From NCBI RefSeq assembly GCF_900107835.1, contig NZ_FNRG01000002.1, forward strand, positions 62,001-126,000: a stretch of DNA of 64,000 nt. Direction: 5' to 3'. A program made the position numbers and the translations under genes. Positions 18,776 through 28,181 of this stretch are shown here, piece by piece. Source of the stretch: Oribacterium sp. KHPX15 (GTDB lineage Bacteria > Bacillota > Clostridia > Lachnospirales > Lachnospiraceae). Below the pieces are notes generated by a model. It saw only the letters and a list, made by a program, of their open reading frames with translations, did not search any database and had not been told where the DNA came from. The stretch's first letter is position 1; every line of letters starts with the position of its first letter.

Positions 18776-20086
18776 ATGTTAGACATTAAATTTGTCAGAG
18801 AAAATCCGGAGCTTGTAAAAGAAAACATCAAAAAGAAGTTCCAGGAAGAGAAGCTTCCACTTGTTGACGAAGTGATCAAATATGACGCAGAGGCCAGAAA
18901 GTGCCAGCAGGAGGCAGATGACCTTCGTGCAAAGAAGAATTCTGTTTCCAAGCAGATCGGTGCTCTTATGGCTCAGGGTAAAAAGGATGAGGCTGAGCAG
19001 GTCAAGGCAGAGGTTTCAAAGTATGCCGACAGACTCAAGGAGCTTGAGGAGTTACAGCCTAAGCTTAACGAAGAGCTTACAAAGCGTATGATGATCATCC
19101 CTAACATTATCGATCCGTCTGTTCCTATAGGTCCGGATGATACTCATAATGTAGAGAATGAGCGTTTTGGTGAGCCTGTTGTTCCTGATTTTGAAGTTCC
19201 ATATCATACAGATATCATGGAATCCTTCGGCGGTATCGATATGGATGCTGCGGGACGAGTTGCAGGAAACGGATTCTACTATCTGCTCGGAGACATCGCT
19301 CGTCTTCATTCAGCAGTACTCAGCTATGCCCGCGACTTCATGATCGGCAGAGGATTTACATATTGTATCCCTCCATATATGATCCGTTCAAAGGTTGTGG
19401 ATGGAGTTATGTCATTCTCTGAAATGGATGCCATGATGTACAAGATTGAGGGCGAAGATCTGTTCCTCATCGGTACTTCTGAGCACTCCATGATCGGCCG
19501 CTTCATCGATCAGATCCTTCCGGCAGATACATTACCTTTATCACTCACATCTTATTCACCCTGTTTCCGTAAGGAAAAGGGCTCTCACGGTCTTGAAGAG
19601 CGTGGTGTTTACCGTATCCACCAGTTTGAGAAGCAGGAGATGATCGTAGTCTGCGAACCTGAAGACTCTATGGACTGGTATGCTAAGTTATGGAAAAATA
19701 CAGTAGATTTCTTCCGTTCCATGGATATCCCTGTAAGAACCCTTGAGTGCTGTTCAGGAGATCTTGCAGATCTTAAGGTAAAGTCATGTGATGTGGAAGC
19801 TTGGTCACCTCGTCAGAAGAAGTATTTCGAAGTTGGTTCATGTTCCAATCTCGGAGATGCCCAGGCAAGAAGACTTAAAATTCGTATCAAGGGTAAAGAT
19901 GGAAAGATCCACCTTGCACATACCCTTAACAATACCTGTGTAGCTCCACCACGTATGCTTATTGCATTCCTCGAGAATCACCTTCAGGCTGACGGTTCAG
20001 TTACTATCCCTGAGGTTCTCCAGCCTTACATGGGCGGAACCAAAGTTCTTACACCTAACTGGAACTCCATTGAGGGTAAGAAATAA
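18776..20086 (+). CDS. serS: Serine--tRNA ligase
   Basis: 436 aa, a class II synthetase that charges tRNA-Ser. The N-terminal long coiled-coil arm (about residues 25-105, rich in Lys/Glu) reaches the tRNA variable arm. The catalytic core has GTSEHSMIGRF (TxE loop, near 19470), motif 2 CFRKEKGSHGLEERGVYRIH (near 19563) and motif 3 LIAFLENH with the preceding NNTCVAPPRM. It belongs to the subtype found in Lachnospiraceae, with a shortened insertion before motif 2. GGGAGGAG precedes ATG 18776. It is flanked by its own promoter and a strong terminator, so it is monocistronic. Confidence 0.96.
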   Translation: MLDIKFVRENPELVKENIKKKFQEEKLPLVDEVIKYDAEARKCQQEADDLRAKKNSVSKQIGALMAQGKKDEAEQVKAEVSKYADRLKELEELQPKLNEELTKRMMIIPNIIDPSVPIGPDDTHNVENERFGEPVVPDFEVPYHTDIMESFGGIDMDAAGRVAGNGFYYLLGDIARLHSAVLSYARDFMIGRGFTYCIPPYMIRSKVVDGVMSFSEMDAMMYKIEGEDLFLIGTSEHSMIGRFIDQILPADTLPLSLTSYSPCFRKEKGSHGLEERGVYRIHQFEKQEMIVVCEPEDSMDWYAKLWKNTVDFFRSMDIPVRTLECCSGDLADLKVKSCDVEAWSPRQKKYFEVGSCSNLGDAQARRLKIRIKGKDGKIHLAHTLNNTCVAPPRMLIAFLENHLQADGSVTIPEVLQPYMGGTKVLTPNWNSIEGKK

Positions 20087-20139
20087 TATTTCTGAGTAAA
20101 CGTTGTGTAAGTTCACCGTTTCTCCAAAATAAAACCTAA

Positions 20140-20185
20140 AGTCTGTTAGCGGATATCATAAAACGATCCGTTAACAGACTTTTTA
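20140..20185 (+). terminator. Rho-independent terminator after serS
   Basis: A 15-bp stem AGTCTGTTAGCGGAT (20140-20154) with ATCCGTTAACAGACT (20166-20180), one G-U pair, followed by TTTTT. Confidence 0.93.
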
Positions 20186-20265
20186 ATTCCCGATAGTCGG
20201 CAATATGCGGGTTTATTTACGGAGAGCCCTGTATTTTTTCGTCATTTTCTTAAAGTATTCGTAGA

Positions 20266-20294
20266 TTGTATTAATCAATAACATACACTATAAT
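20266..20294 (+). promoter_or_regulatory. Promoter of the ABC exporter operon
   Basis: -35 TTGTAT (20266-20271), 17-bp spacer, perfect -10 TATAAT (20289-20294). It points toward the ABC ATPase whose start lies 84 bp downstream of the -10. Confidence 0.8.
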
Positions 20295-20317
20295 TGTTTT
20301 ACATATTTCGTCATCAT

Positions 20318-20350
20318 CAGGGAAACATTGAATCAGTGTTTCCCTGTTTT
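20318..20350 (+). promoter_or_regulatory. Terminator-like leader hairpin before the ABC operon
   Basis: A perfect 10-bp stem CAGGGAAACA (20318-20327) and TGTTTCCCTG (20337-20346), then TTTT. It lies inside the transcribed leader between the promoter and the first gene, so it may act as an attenuator. The short T-run means termination would be partial. Outer bases CATCAT/ATGATG could extend the fold. Confidence 0.55.
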
Positions 20351-20377
20351 ATGATGTTATACTATGGGAGGATTCTA

Positions 20378-21139
20378 TTGGAACCACTTATAAAGGTCAG
20401 AGATTTATATAAAATCTTCAATATAGGAACCAACAAAGTCTATGCCCTGAACGGCGTATCCTTTGATATATATAAGGGTGAGTTCATTGCAATAGTCGGA
20501 ACCTCAGGTTCCGGAAAATCCACCTGTTTAAATATGCTGGCAGGGCTGGAAGCCCCAAGCAGCGGGATCATCCAGATCTCCGGCAAACGCATTGACCGGA
20601 TGAATGAATCACAGCTGGTGGCTTTCCGAAGGCAAAATGTAGGTTTTATCTTCCAAAGCTACAATCTGATCCCCTCCATGAATGCCCTTGAAAATGTATC
20701 CATGCCACTTATGTTTCGTGGCGTATCCTTAGAGAAACGTACAAAAACCGCAAAGCACTATATGGAACTCATTGGTATAGGTGATCAGGGGATGCACATG
20801 CCGAATCAGATGTCCGGTGGTCAGCAGCAGCGTGTAGGTATCGCAAGGGCTTTGGTTATAGATCCAAAGATTATTTTTGCAGACGAACCAACCGGTAACC
20901 TGGACTCACATACGACAAATGATGTTCTTAATCTGCTGAAAAAAATAGTGGAAGAAGAGCACCGCACCCTGGTCATGGTAACCCATGATCCGCATATTGC
21001 TTCATGGGCAGATCGCCAGTTAAGGGTAGTAGACGGTCATATAGTAGAAACTGTCATCAATAAAGAGAGTTCCATAGAACAGGACATCCTTAGAGAAACC
21101 GGTTCAGAACCTTTTTGTGTCGTTACACCGGAAACCTGA
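20378..21139 (+). CDS. ABC transporter ATP-binding protein (MacB/LolD type)
   Basis: About 253 aa. A stand-alone nucleotide-binding subunit with Walker A GTSGSGKST (near 20498), Q-loop FIFQSYNLIPSMNALENV, signature MSGGQQQRVGIARAL (near 20812), Walker B IIFADEPTGNLDS and the switch histidine VTHDPH. This sequence class partners with FtsX-like permeases in mechanotransmission-type ABC systems. The start is a TTG at 20378 directly after GGGAGGA (20366-20372), giving LEPLIKVRDLYKIF; the upstream ATGs fall within the leader hairpin. The C-terminal ~35 residues beyond the fold are unremarkable. It forms an operon with the next two genes. Confidence 0.9.
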   Translation: MEPLIKVRDLYKIFNIGTNKVYALNGVSFDIYKGEFIAIVGTSGSGKSTCLNMLAGLEAPSSGIIQISGKRIDRMNESQLVAFRRQNVGFIFQSYNLIPSMNALENVSMPLMFRGVSLEKRTKTAKHYMELIGIGDQGMHMPNQMSGGQQQRVGIARALVIDPKIIFADEPTGNLDSHTTNDVLNLLKKIVEEEHRTLVMVTHDPHIASWADRQLRVVDGHIVETVINKESSIEQDILRETGSEPFCVVTPET

Positions 21140-21199
21140 TATACGATTAAAAATCGTGAGTAAATATAAAGGTACTGTTCCGGCAGTACCGGAGGAAGT

Positions 21200-23260
21200 A
21201 TGAGAAAAGCTGTATTATTGAAAAATCTTTTGATCAAAAAATTTTTAAGCATATTCATATGTTTTTTTATGGTTCTGAGTGTCATAGCTGTCACTTCACC
21301 AATAAGTGCAAGAGCCTCCTATGTGGATACTAATCTCAATACGTTCATCCATGACGCCGATCCCACCCCTGAAGGTGTAGTAGGTCAGGATATGCAGTTG
21401 ACTGTACGTATCGGCTATAACGGTAAAAACGGTCTCTACAATCCGAAAACCGAACAGATAAACAATGTAAGGGTTCGTCTTTCACAGGACCAGAATCTCA
21501 TCAACACAAACGGTATAGTACCTAGTGCAAACAGAACCAATCCCTACGATCCCGATGATGAGTCAGCGGAATCAGAAGCATACAACGAAGGCTACCAGGC
21601 AGGTGCCGCCCGGGCTTACAATGCTTCCCTCGGTCTCACATACCCTGTAGACGGAGGTGTTTATCCTCTGGAGATCAACTCCTCCACCATGACTCAGGAA
21701 AAGAAACTGGGCACCCTCAAAAAGGGAGAATACGTTGAGGTCACCTTTAATGTACACTTAAGAAGTGACATCAAAGCCGGTTACTACGGGGTTCCCGTAT
21801 CTATATTTTATGATGTTCCAGAAAATCCTTCTGGCTCATACGGAAGCCTCAACCGGGCCGAATTCATAAACATTTCAGTAATCGATCAGGGGGAGATAAC
21901 GGATCCTGCTTCAACCGAGAAGGAATCCGCTTTTGCGGTAGGCGAAAACCAGGCTACCCCGGCTGCAAGTTATCCGTCACAGATGGCTTATACCGTGAAT
22001 TTCCGAAACCAGACAAATCGCACTCTTTACGATGTAAAGGTTCATATGGAAAATGCTCTGGACCCAACTAAAGAATTCCAGAATACTGCCTATTCAAAGG
22101 CCAGTGCCTCAAAGCAATTCCCTTTTGAAATAAGCCAGTCAAACTATGACCAGACCTTCGAGGCGGTAACTCCCGAAGAAATCATCACCCCGGCTTATGT
22201 CCTGAACATAAAAAAGAATGCTGCCAGCGGTTATTATCCCATCGATTATACCGTGACTTACAAGCGCACACCTGATGCAACCTTACAATCAAAGGAAACT
22301 CATACCTTTTATGTAAATATCAATAACCCTTCCATGAACGACACTGAGCCTGACTCCACAAGAGAGTTCAATGCTAACGACCGTACAAAAGCACGTCTCG
22401 TTGTAGGTTCATACCATACCGAACCGGAAGCAGTTTTTGCAGGTCAGCCTTTTAAGCTGTTTGTGGAAATAGAAAATGCCAGCACGAATATCAACGCCAG
22501 TAACATTCTTCTTACCGTAGAATCCGAAAAGGTTGATAATTCCAATGTTTTCTCAACAGAAAACGGCTCCAACTCTACAGTTATAAACTCTCTTAACGCA
22601 GGTGAATCAAAGGAGGTCTCCTGGACTATGATTGCAGGCGCAGGTGTAAATCCGAGAGCCTATGCAATTACCGTAAACGAAAAGTATGACTCACCTGAGT
22701 TTAAGAATGCAGAAGAAAAAGTGACACTGGATGTAGAAGTAAAACAGATTCCCCGTCTGTCCTGCACAGGTTTCGACATCATGCCTCCAAGCGTGACAGT
22801 CGGAAGCGAATCCAATGTCATGTTCAATATAAACAATACCGGTAAGGTTATCCTTTACAATGTAACCGTAGCCTTTGAGGCCGATTCCATACAAAACACA
22901 AGTGCCTATGTCGGAAACATTAAACCGGGCGAAACGGGAAATGTTGATGCCATGATCACCGGATTTTCCCCGACAACGGATGACGGAACCATACATGTCA
23001 CCATCACCTATGAAGACATTAACGGAGAGACCTCATCACAGGAAGAAACCATAAATCTTTATGTGATAGAGGATATACCTGAAGATTTAGAAAGGGTTAC
23101 CCCTGAGGAGGCGGACCCCGCCAAAGCTTCTTCTATAAACTCCTTTATAATTCCCGGAGCGGTAATTGCCGGCATTCTGGGAGCATTGGGAATAATCTTC
23201 TTCATCAGAAAAAAGAAGAAGGAAAAGGAACAGAAACAGGGTACAGATGAGACTATCTGA
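21200..23260 (+). CDS. Secreted, membrane-anchored tandem beta-domain protein of the ABC system
   Basis: 686 aa. A signal peptide (about residues 1-38, ending near ARAS) leads to repeated Ig/CARDB-like beta-sandwich units with patterns such as VRIGYNGKNGLYN and VMFNINNTGKVILYN (COG1361-like, S-layer/NEW3-type). Near the C-terminus a membrane helix (FIIPGAVIAGILGALGIIFFI, about 23141-23203) is followed by a Lys-rich stop-transfer and a short cytosolic tail. It overlaps the permease gene start by 14 bp, so the two are translated together. By position it is probably the extracytoplasmic partner of the ABC permease, comparable to accessory subunits of MacB-like systems. Substrate unknown. Confidence 0.8.
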   Translation: MRKAVLLKNLLIKKFLSIFICFFMVLSVIAVTSPISARASYVDTNLNTFIHDADPTPEGVVGQDMQLTVRIGYNGKNGLYNPKTEQINNVRVRLSQDQNLINTNGIVPSANRTNPYDPDDESAESEAYNEGYQAGAARAYNASLGLTYPVDGGVYPLEINSSTMTQEKKLGTLKKGEYVEVTFNVHLRSDIKAGYYGVPVSIFYDVPENPSGSYGSLNRAEFINISVIDQGEITDPASTEKESAFAVGENQATPAASYPSQMAYTVNFRNQTNRTLYDVKVHMENALDPTKEFQNTAYSKASASKQFPFEISQSNYDQTFEAVTPEEIITPAYVLNIKKNAASGYYPIDYTVTYKRTPDATLQSKETHTFYVNINNPSMNDTEPDSTREFNANDRTKARLVVGSYHTEPEAVFAGQPFKLFVEIENASTNINASNILLTVESEKVDNSNVFSTENGSNSTVINSLNAGESKEVSWTMIAGAGVNPRAYAITVNEKYDSPEFKNAEEKVTLDVEVKQIPRLSCTGFDIMPPSVTVGSESNVMFNINNTGKVILYNVTVAFEADSIQNTSAYVGNIKPGETGNVDAMITGFSPTTDDGTIHVTITYEDINGETSSQEETINLYVIEDIPEDLERVTPEEADPAKASSINSFIIPGAVIAGILGALGIIFFIRKKKKEKEQKQGTDETI

Positions 23261-24617
23261 TTTATTTAAACTAGCAATAAGTAATCTCAGAAGGCGAAAA
23301 ACCAGGACTTTGCTTACCATCCTTGGCGTTGTCATCGGTACGGCGTCCATAGTTGTCATGGTAAGCCTTGGTCTCGGTATGAGTGATATGATGCTCAAAT
23401 CCTATCAGGATGAGGGCTCGCTCACTCTGATCCGGGTCCGTGAAAGCTACGAAAACAGGGACAGCAGCTCAAAAAACAAGAAGCAGATGGAGCTCACGGA
23501 TGAAAATGCTGAAATCTTCGCATCACTTGACCATGTGGTGAGTGTAAGCCCCAGTCTGGAGATAACTGCCATGGCTAAATGCAATGGCTATGAATCTAAT
23601 TTCACGATCTGTGGTGTCTCACAATATTATCTGGAGCAATTAAAGCTACGGGAAGGCGGCACCATTCCCGAACCCAATCAGGGTCAGCTCAGCCTTATCC
23701 TGGGAAACCAGATACTATATAACTCCTTCTATAAGCCCACTACATATGAAAGCATTGAGATCAACCCGGATAAAGATACCATCTTTTTGACATTTCCGGA
23801 AAGCAGCTACAGCGAGAAGAAAAATAACAGTTCCGAGGAAACCACAACAAAATCAAAGGCAGCAAAAAAATACATTTTTCCCATAAGCGGCATCATACGC
23901 GGCGGAAAAGAAGACTGGTCCTACGACTCTTACAATGTATATGCCGACATCGATACATTGAAACGTTTCCTGCAGAAAATATATAAGAAAGCCCTGGTAC
24001 CCAACCCCCGAACAACCAAAAACGGAAAGGCCTATACCTATTACGTATACGATACAATATATGTTTTTGTTGATGATATGGCCAATGTCAAGGACGTACA
24101 GACTCAGATTTCGGATCTTGGTTTTAGTGTAAGTTCCAATATGGAATGGCTGGAATCTGCCCAGGAGTCCCTCAATATGGTTCAGATGGTTCTGGGAGGT
24201 ATCGGAGGAGTTTCCCTTCTGGTTGCCGCCATAGGCATCATGAACACTATGATGATGTCCATATATGAACGCACGAAAGAAATCGGTGTAATGAAGGTGC
24301 TTGGATGTGATATGTCAGATATCAAAAACATGTTCCTCTTTGAATCCGGCATCATAGGTCTCATGGGCGGTATCGCGGGACTTATAGTAAGCTACATTAT
24401 TTCCTGCATTATCAATTTCTTCAGTTCCTCCGGGAACAATGACATGATTTCCATGTTTATAGGCTACGGAAACAATGATGGATCTCTGTCATATATACCC
24501 CTTTGGCTGGCTGGCTTCTCCATCGTTTTTGCCATTGCTGTGGGTTCCATAGCAGGTTACATTCCGGCAGTCCGTGCCATGAAGCTTAGTCCTCTTGCGG
24601 CCATCAGGAATGAGTGA
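23247..24617 (+). CDS. ABC transporter permease (MacB/FtsX family)
   Basis: 456 aa. The N-terminal transmembrane helix (TLLTILGVVIGTASIVVMVSLG, about residues 19-40) is followed by a large extracytoplasmic MacB_PCD-type domain (about 45-300). Three C-terminal helices at about 312-335, 360-390 and 420-445 complete the FtsX fold; the last carries IGSIAGYIPAVRAMKL and the ending SPLAAIR is characteristic. Systems of this type use ATP hydrolysis to move an extracytoplasmic domain for export, extraction or signalling rather than classical transport. The ATG at 23247 overlaps the previous gene. A Ser/Lys-rich loop (about 23820-23870) interrupts the periplasm-equivalent domain. Confidence 0.88.
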   Translation: MRLSDLFKLAISNLRRRKTRTLLTILGVVIGTASIVVMVSLGLGMSDMMLKSYQDEGSLTLIRVRESYENRDSSSKNKKQMELTDENAEIFASLDHVVSVSPSLEITAMAKCNGYESNFTICGVSQYYLEQLKLREGGTIPEPNQGQLSLILGNQILYNSFYKPTTYESIEINPDKDTIFLTFPESSYSEKKNNSSEETTTKSKAAKKYIFPISGIIRGGKEDWSYDSYNVYADIDTLKRFLQKIYKKALVPNPRTTKNGKAYTYYVYDTIYVFVDDMANVKDVQTQISDLGFSVSSNMEWLESAQESLNMVQMVLGGIGGVSLLVAAIGIMNTMMMSIYERTKEIGVMKVLGCDMSDIKNMFLFESGIIGLMGGIAGLIVSYIISCIINFFSSSGNNDMISMFIGYGNNDGSLSYIPLWLAGFSIVFAIAVGSIAGYIPAVRAMKLSPLAAIRNE

Positions 24618-24669
24618 TGCGAGCGGTCGGGCATCCATTTGGTAATACCTGATATATTAGATTGAAATA

Positions 24670-24698
24670 TTGTTTATCCTTTGTTCGGATGCTATAAT
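24670..24698 (+). promoter_or_regulatory. Promoter of aspartokinase gene
   Basis: -35 TTGTTT (24670-24675), 17-bp spacer, -10 TATAAT (24693-24698). The transcript would start near 24705 and reach the start codon after ~33 nt, too short for a lysine riboswitch. Confidence 0.75.
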
Positions 24699-24737
24699 TC
24701 TGTTCATGTATATCATTTACAAAATAGGGGAGTAATC

Positions 24738-26060
24738 ATGATCAAAGTAGCAAAATTTGGCGGCAGTTCCTGTGCCTCTGCAGAACAGTTTAAAAAAGTA
24801 AAGGAGATCATTGTTTCAGATAAAAGCAGACATTACATAGTTGTTTCTGCTCCCGGTAAGCGTGATTCCAATGATACAAAGGTTACAGATATGCTGTACC
24901 AGTTGTACAATGCTGCATCCTCTGAACAGAATTTCAATCCAATCCTGTCAAAGATTAAGGAACGCTATCAGGAGATTATTGACGGACTTGGTCTCAACCT
25001 TAACATGGATGAGGATTTTGAAAAGATAGCTCATGACCTACTTGATGGTGCCGGCAGGGACTATGCAGCATCCAGAGGTGAATACCTCAATGCAAAACTT
25101 ATGGCTGCATACCTTGGTTTTACATTTATCGACTCTGCATCCTGCTTTGTATTCAACAAGGACCGATCCTGCGATTTCGCAAAAACCGAAACAGCAATCA
25201 ATGATGCACTGACTGATGTTGATTATGCTGTTTTTCCGGGATTCTACGGCGCAAATGATAATGGTGATATCGTAACTTTCTCCAGAGGAGGTTCTGATGT
25301 TACCGGTTCCCTCATTGCGGCTGCCGAACATGTAGATCTTTATGAAAACTGGACTGATGTATCAGGATTTCTTGTAGCAGATCCACGTATCGTTAAGAAT
25401 CCTGAAGTGATCGATTATATTACTTACAGGGAACTTCGAGAATTAAGCTACATGGGTGCCGGAGTACTTCATGAGGACGCCATCTTCCCTGTACGTAAAG
25501 AGGGTATCCCTATCCAGATCAAAAACACAAACAAACCTGATGATCACGGAACTATGATAGTACAGGACACTCTGAAAAAGCCTCGTTTCGTCATCACCGG
25601 TGTAAGCGGTAAGAAAAATTTCTGCGCCCTCAACATTGAAAAGGCCATGATGAACGCCGAGATAGGTTTCGGTCGCAAGATCCTGACAGTTCTTGAAGAC
25701 AACCATATTTCTTTTGAGCATATTCCTTCCGGCATTGATACCATGACTCTGGTTATACATCAGGAAGAGCTGGAGACCTGTGAGCAGAAGGTTCTTAACG
25801 GAATACAGCGTGCCGTTAACCCTGATATGATAGAGCTTGAATCCGATATAGCACTTGTTGCTGTAGTAGGTCGAGGCATGAAGTCCTCACGCGGTGTTGC
25901 CGGAAGAATTTTCTCAGCACTTGCCCATGAATACATCAACATCAAAATGATCGATCAGGGATCAAGTGAGTACAATATCATCATCGGAGTCAGAAACGAA
26001 GACTTTGAAAAAGCAATTAAAGCAATATATAATATGTTTGTTTTAAGTGCTAAAAACTAA
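24738..26060 (+). CDS. lysC: Aspartate kinase
   Basis: About 440 aa. It phosphorylates aspartate, the first committed step to Lys, Thr, Met and diaminopimelate. The N-terminal KFGGSSCASAEQF replaces the more common KFGGTSV. The kinase core continues with FPGFYGANDNGDIVTFSRGGSDVTGS (split motif near 25230-25310) and ENWTDVSGFLVADPRIV. Two ACT domains at the C-terminus (about residues 305-370 and 380-440) imply amino-acid feedback control. ATG 24738 follows GGGGAG; the frame upstream runs through the promoter, so the longer start is rejected. It is monocistronic between its own promoter and a terminator. Confidence 0.93.
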   Translation: MIKVAKFGGSSCASAEQFKKVKEIIVSDKSRHYIVVSAPGKRDSNDTKVTDMLYQLYNAASSEQNFNPILSKIKERYQEIIDGLGLNLNMDEDFEKIAHDLLDGAGRDYAASRGEYLNAKLMAAYLGFTFIDSASCFVFNKDRSCDFAKTETAINDALTDVDYAVFPGFYGANDNGDIVTFSRGGSDVTGSLIAAAEHVDLYENWTDVSGFLVADPRIVKNPEVIDYITYRELRELSYMGAGVLHEDAIFPVRKEGIPIQIKNTNKPDDHGTMIVQDTLKKPRFVITGVSGKKNFCALNIEKAMMNAEIGFGRKILTVLEDNHISFEHIPSGIDTMTLVIHQEELETCEQKVLNGIQRAVNPDMIELESDIALVAVVGRGMKSSRGVAGRIFSALAHEYINIKMIDQGSSEYNIIIGVRNEDFEKAIKAIYNMFVLSAKN

Positions 26061-26080
26061 AGGAATCTGATCATTCTTTT

Positions 26081-26111
26081 ACCCGGGACTTAAAAGACCC
26101 GGGTAATTTTT
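26081..26111 (+). terminator. Rho-independent terminator after lysC
   Basis: Stem ACCCGGG (26081-26087) with CCCGGGT (26098-26104), loop of about 10 nt, then AATTTTT. Confidence 0.85.
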
Positions 26112-26137
26112 ATCATAAAAACAATTCAGGAGATTAA

Positions 26138-27403
26138 GTGAAGATTTACGTTATAGGCGGTGGTGCAGCCGGCATGATGGCTGCCATAGCAGCCAAAGAA
26201 ACAAATCCCGATGCCGAGGTTCATCTGGCAGAAAAAAATGACAAACTGGGAAAGAAGATTTTTATAACAGGAAAAGGCCGGGGTAACGCCACGAATGCCT
26301 GTGACATTGAAGAATTCTTCAAAAACTATGTCACAAACCCCAGATTTTTGTATTCCGCCCTTTACTCATTCACAAATGATGATGTTATTGATCTTTTAGA
26401 GAAAAACGGATGCCGCACAAAAACAGAACGGGGTGACCGTGTATTCCCTGTATCGGACCATGCTTACAGCATCACGGATGCATTGAAGCATTATATCAAA
26501 AAGCTTGGCGTTGAGATCCATTACAAAACCGAAGTACGGGCTGTTACCATAAAAAAAGATCAGGTAGCCGGAATAGAAACATCACATGGTAAATATCCCG
26601 CCGACAAAGTGATAGTCGCCACCGGCGGTCTTGCTTATCCTTCAACAGGCTCTACCGGAGACGGCTACAGATTTGCAAAAGAAGCAGGTATTACGGTTAC
26701 GGAAACCTATCCCTCACTTGTCTGCCTCACGGTCCATGAACCTGATATATTCCGTTTAAAGGGTCTTACTTTAAAAAACATAGAGGTACGTATCACTGAA
26801 GACAACGGTAAAATCTACTATAAAGATTTTGGTGATCTGGACTTTATGGAGGAGGGCTTAAGAGGACCTGTAATCATTTCTGCATCTGCAGTTCTTACAA
26901 AGTATCTCAATGCTTATGATCCTTCAAAAAGAAAGATCCTGACAGTCCATATAGACCTGAAGCCTGCTCTCAATGACTCGCAGCTTGACGAAAGGCTTCT
27001 CAGGGATTTTCAGGAATTCAAAAACAAGGAACTCAGAAATGCTTTTACCAACCTGTTTCCTTCACAGCTTATTCCTGTTTTCAACGCCCGACTTGAACAG
27101 AAGGGAGTTGACATAAACAAAAAGGTTAGTGAAGTCAGCCGTGAGACAAGAAAAATCATCGTTGACCTTATAAGAAACTTTGATTATACCGTCAGCGGTA
27201 CCGGAAGCTTCAAGGAGGCCATCGTCACTCAGGGCGGAGTTTCGGTTAAGGAGATATCCCCGAACACAATGGAGTCCAAAAAGGTCAAAGGCCTGTATTT
27301 TGCCGGAGAGGTTCTGGATGTGGACGGTTACACGGGAGGTTTCAATATGCAGATGGCCTTTTCAACGGGACACCTTGCAGGGCAGCAGGCAGCATTAACA
27401 TGA
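26138..27403 (+). CDS. BaiN/HI0933-family FAD-dependent oxidoreductase
   Basis: 421 aa. The N-terminal dinucleotide-binding loop IGGGAAGMMAAIAA (near 26150) and GKKIFITGKGRGNATNAC mark the HI0933-like flavoprotein family, which includes BaiN. ATGGLAYPSTGSTGDGY (near 26617) and the C-terminal FAD motif VDGYTGGFNMQMAFSTGHLAG (split, near 27318) complete it. Most members have no proven substrate; the bile-acid link of BaiN should not be assumed. The start is GTG 26138 after CAGGAGA. It heads the cmk-ispH-S1 group, a recurring clostridial arrangement. Confidence 0.9.
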   Translation: MKIYVIGGGAAGMMAAIAAKETNPDAEVHLAEKNDKLGKKIFITGKGRGNATNACDIEEFFKNYVTNPRFLYSALYSFTNDDVIDLLEKNGCRTKTERGDRVFPVSDHAYSITDALKHYIKKLGVEIHYKTEVRAVTIKKDQVAGIETSHGKYPADKVIVATGGLAYPSTGSTGDGYRFAKEAGITVTETYPSLVCLTVHEPDIFRLKGLTLKNIEVRITEDNGKIYYKDFGDLDFMEEGLRGPVIISASAVLTKYLNAYDPSKRKILTVHIDLKPALNDSQLDERLLRDFQEFKNKELRNAFTNLFPSQLIPVFNARLEQKGVDINKKVSEVSRETRKIIVDLIRNFDYTVSGTGSFKEAIVTQGGVSVKEISPNTMESKKVKGLYFAGEVLDVDGYTGGFNMQMAFSTGHLAGQQAALT

Positions 27404-27515
27404 AGCTTTCTTACAGCAAAAGTACCACACCTTCATAAGGTGCCATAAAACACCAATATGTTAATCAAAAGGTATCAGGAAAAGAAATCTTTGATACATA
27501 ATTCAGGAGGAAAAT

Positions 27516-28181
27516 ATGCCATACAGTATAGCAATCGACGGACCTGCCGGAGCAGGAAAATCAACAATAGCAAAAGCGGTAGCCAGGGAACTCGGTTATG
27601 TTTATATCGACACAGGTGCCATGTACAGAGCAGTGGGACTTTACTGCCTTAACAACAGAATAGACACAAATGATGAATCATCAGTTGTTGCCAGCATAAA
27701 GGATATAGACATTAGCATAAGCTATGACGAAGAAGGTGCACAGCAGGTTTTCCTCAATGGAGAAAATGTAAGCTCTAAAATAAGAACACAGGAAGTAGGC
27801 GCAGCTGCTTCAACAGTATCACAGTATCAGCCTGTAAGAGACCTGCTGGTAGCTCTCCAACAAAAGCTTGCCTTGAAAACCTCTGTAGTCATGGATGGTC
27901 GTGATATCGGTTCAAAGGTTCTTCCAAATGCAGATACAAAGATCTATCTCACAGCTTCGGTAGAAGAAAGGGCAAGACGCCGTGCAAAAGAACTTATGGA
28001 AAAGGGCGAGACCTGTGACATCAGGGAAGTTGAAAAAGAAATCGAAGAACGTGACTACAGAGATATGCACAGGGAGAATTCTCCACTCATTAAAGTCCCT
28101 GACGCGGTGCTTATTGACAGCTCCGATCTTACAATTGACGAAACCATAGACAGTATTCTGGATATAGTGATAAAGAGATGA
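27516..28181 (+). CDS. cmk: Cytidylate kinase
   Basis: 221 aa. It phosphorylates CMP and dCMP with ATP. The P-loop GPAGAGKSTIAKAVA lies near residues 8-22, followed by YIDTGAMYRAVGL, the MDGRDIGSKVLP substrate segment (near 27892) and the lid/Arg cluster EERARRRAKEL. AGGAGG precedes ATG 27516. Its TGA overlaps the ispH ATG, so expression is coupled. Confidence 0.96.
   Translation: MPYSIAIDGPAGAGKSTIAKAVARELGYVYIDTGAMYRAVGLYCLNNRIDTNDESSVVASIKDIDISISYDEEGAQQVFLNGENVSSKIRTQEVGAAASTVSQYQPVRDLLVALQQKLALKTSVVMDGRDIGSKVLPNADTKIYLTASVEERARRRAKELMEKGETCDIREVEKEIEERDYRDMHRENSPLIKVPDAVLIDSSDLTIDETIDSILDIVIKR

Noticed and set aside
24699-24737. Lysine riboswitch before lysC
   Set aside because: The leader after the predicted start site is only about 33 nt.
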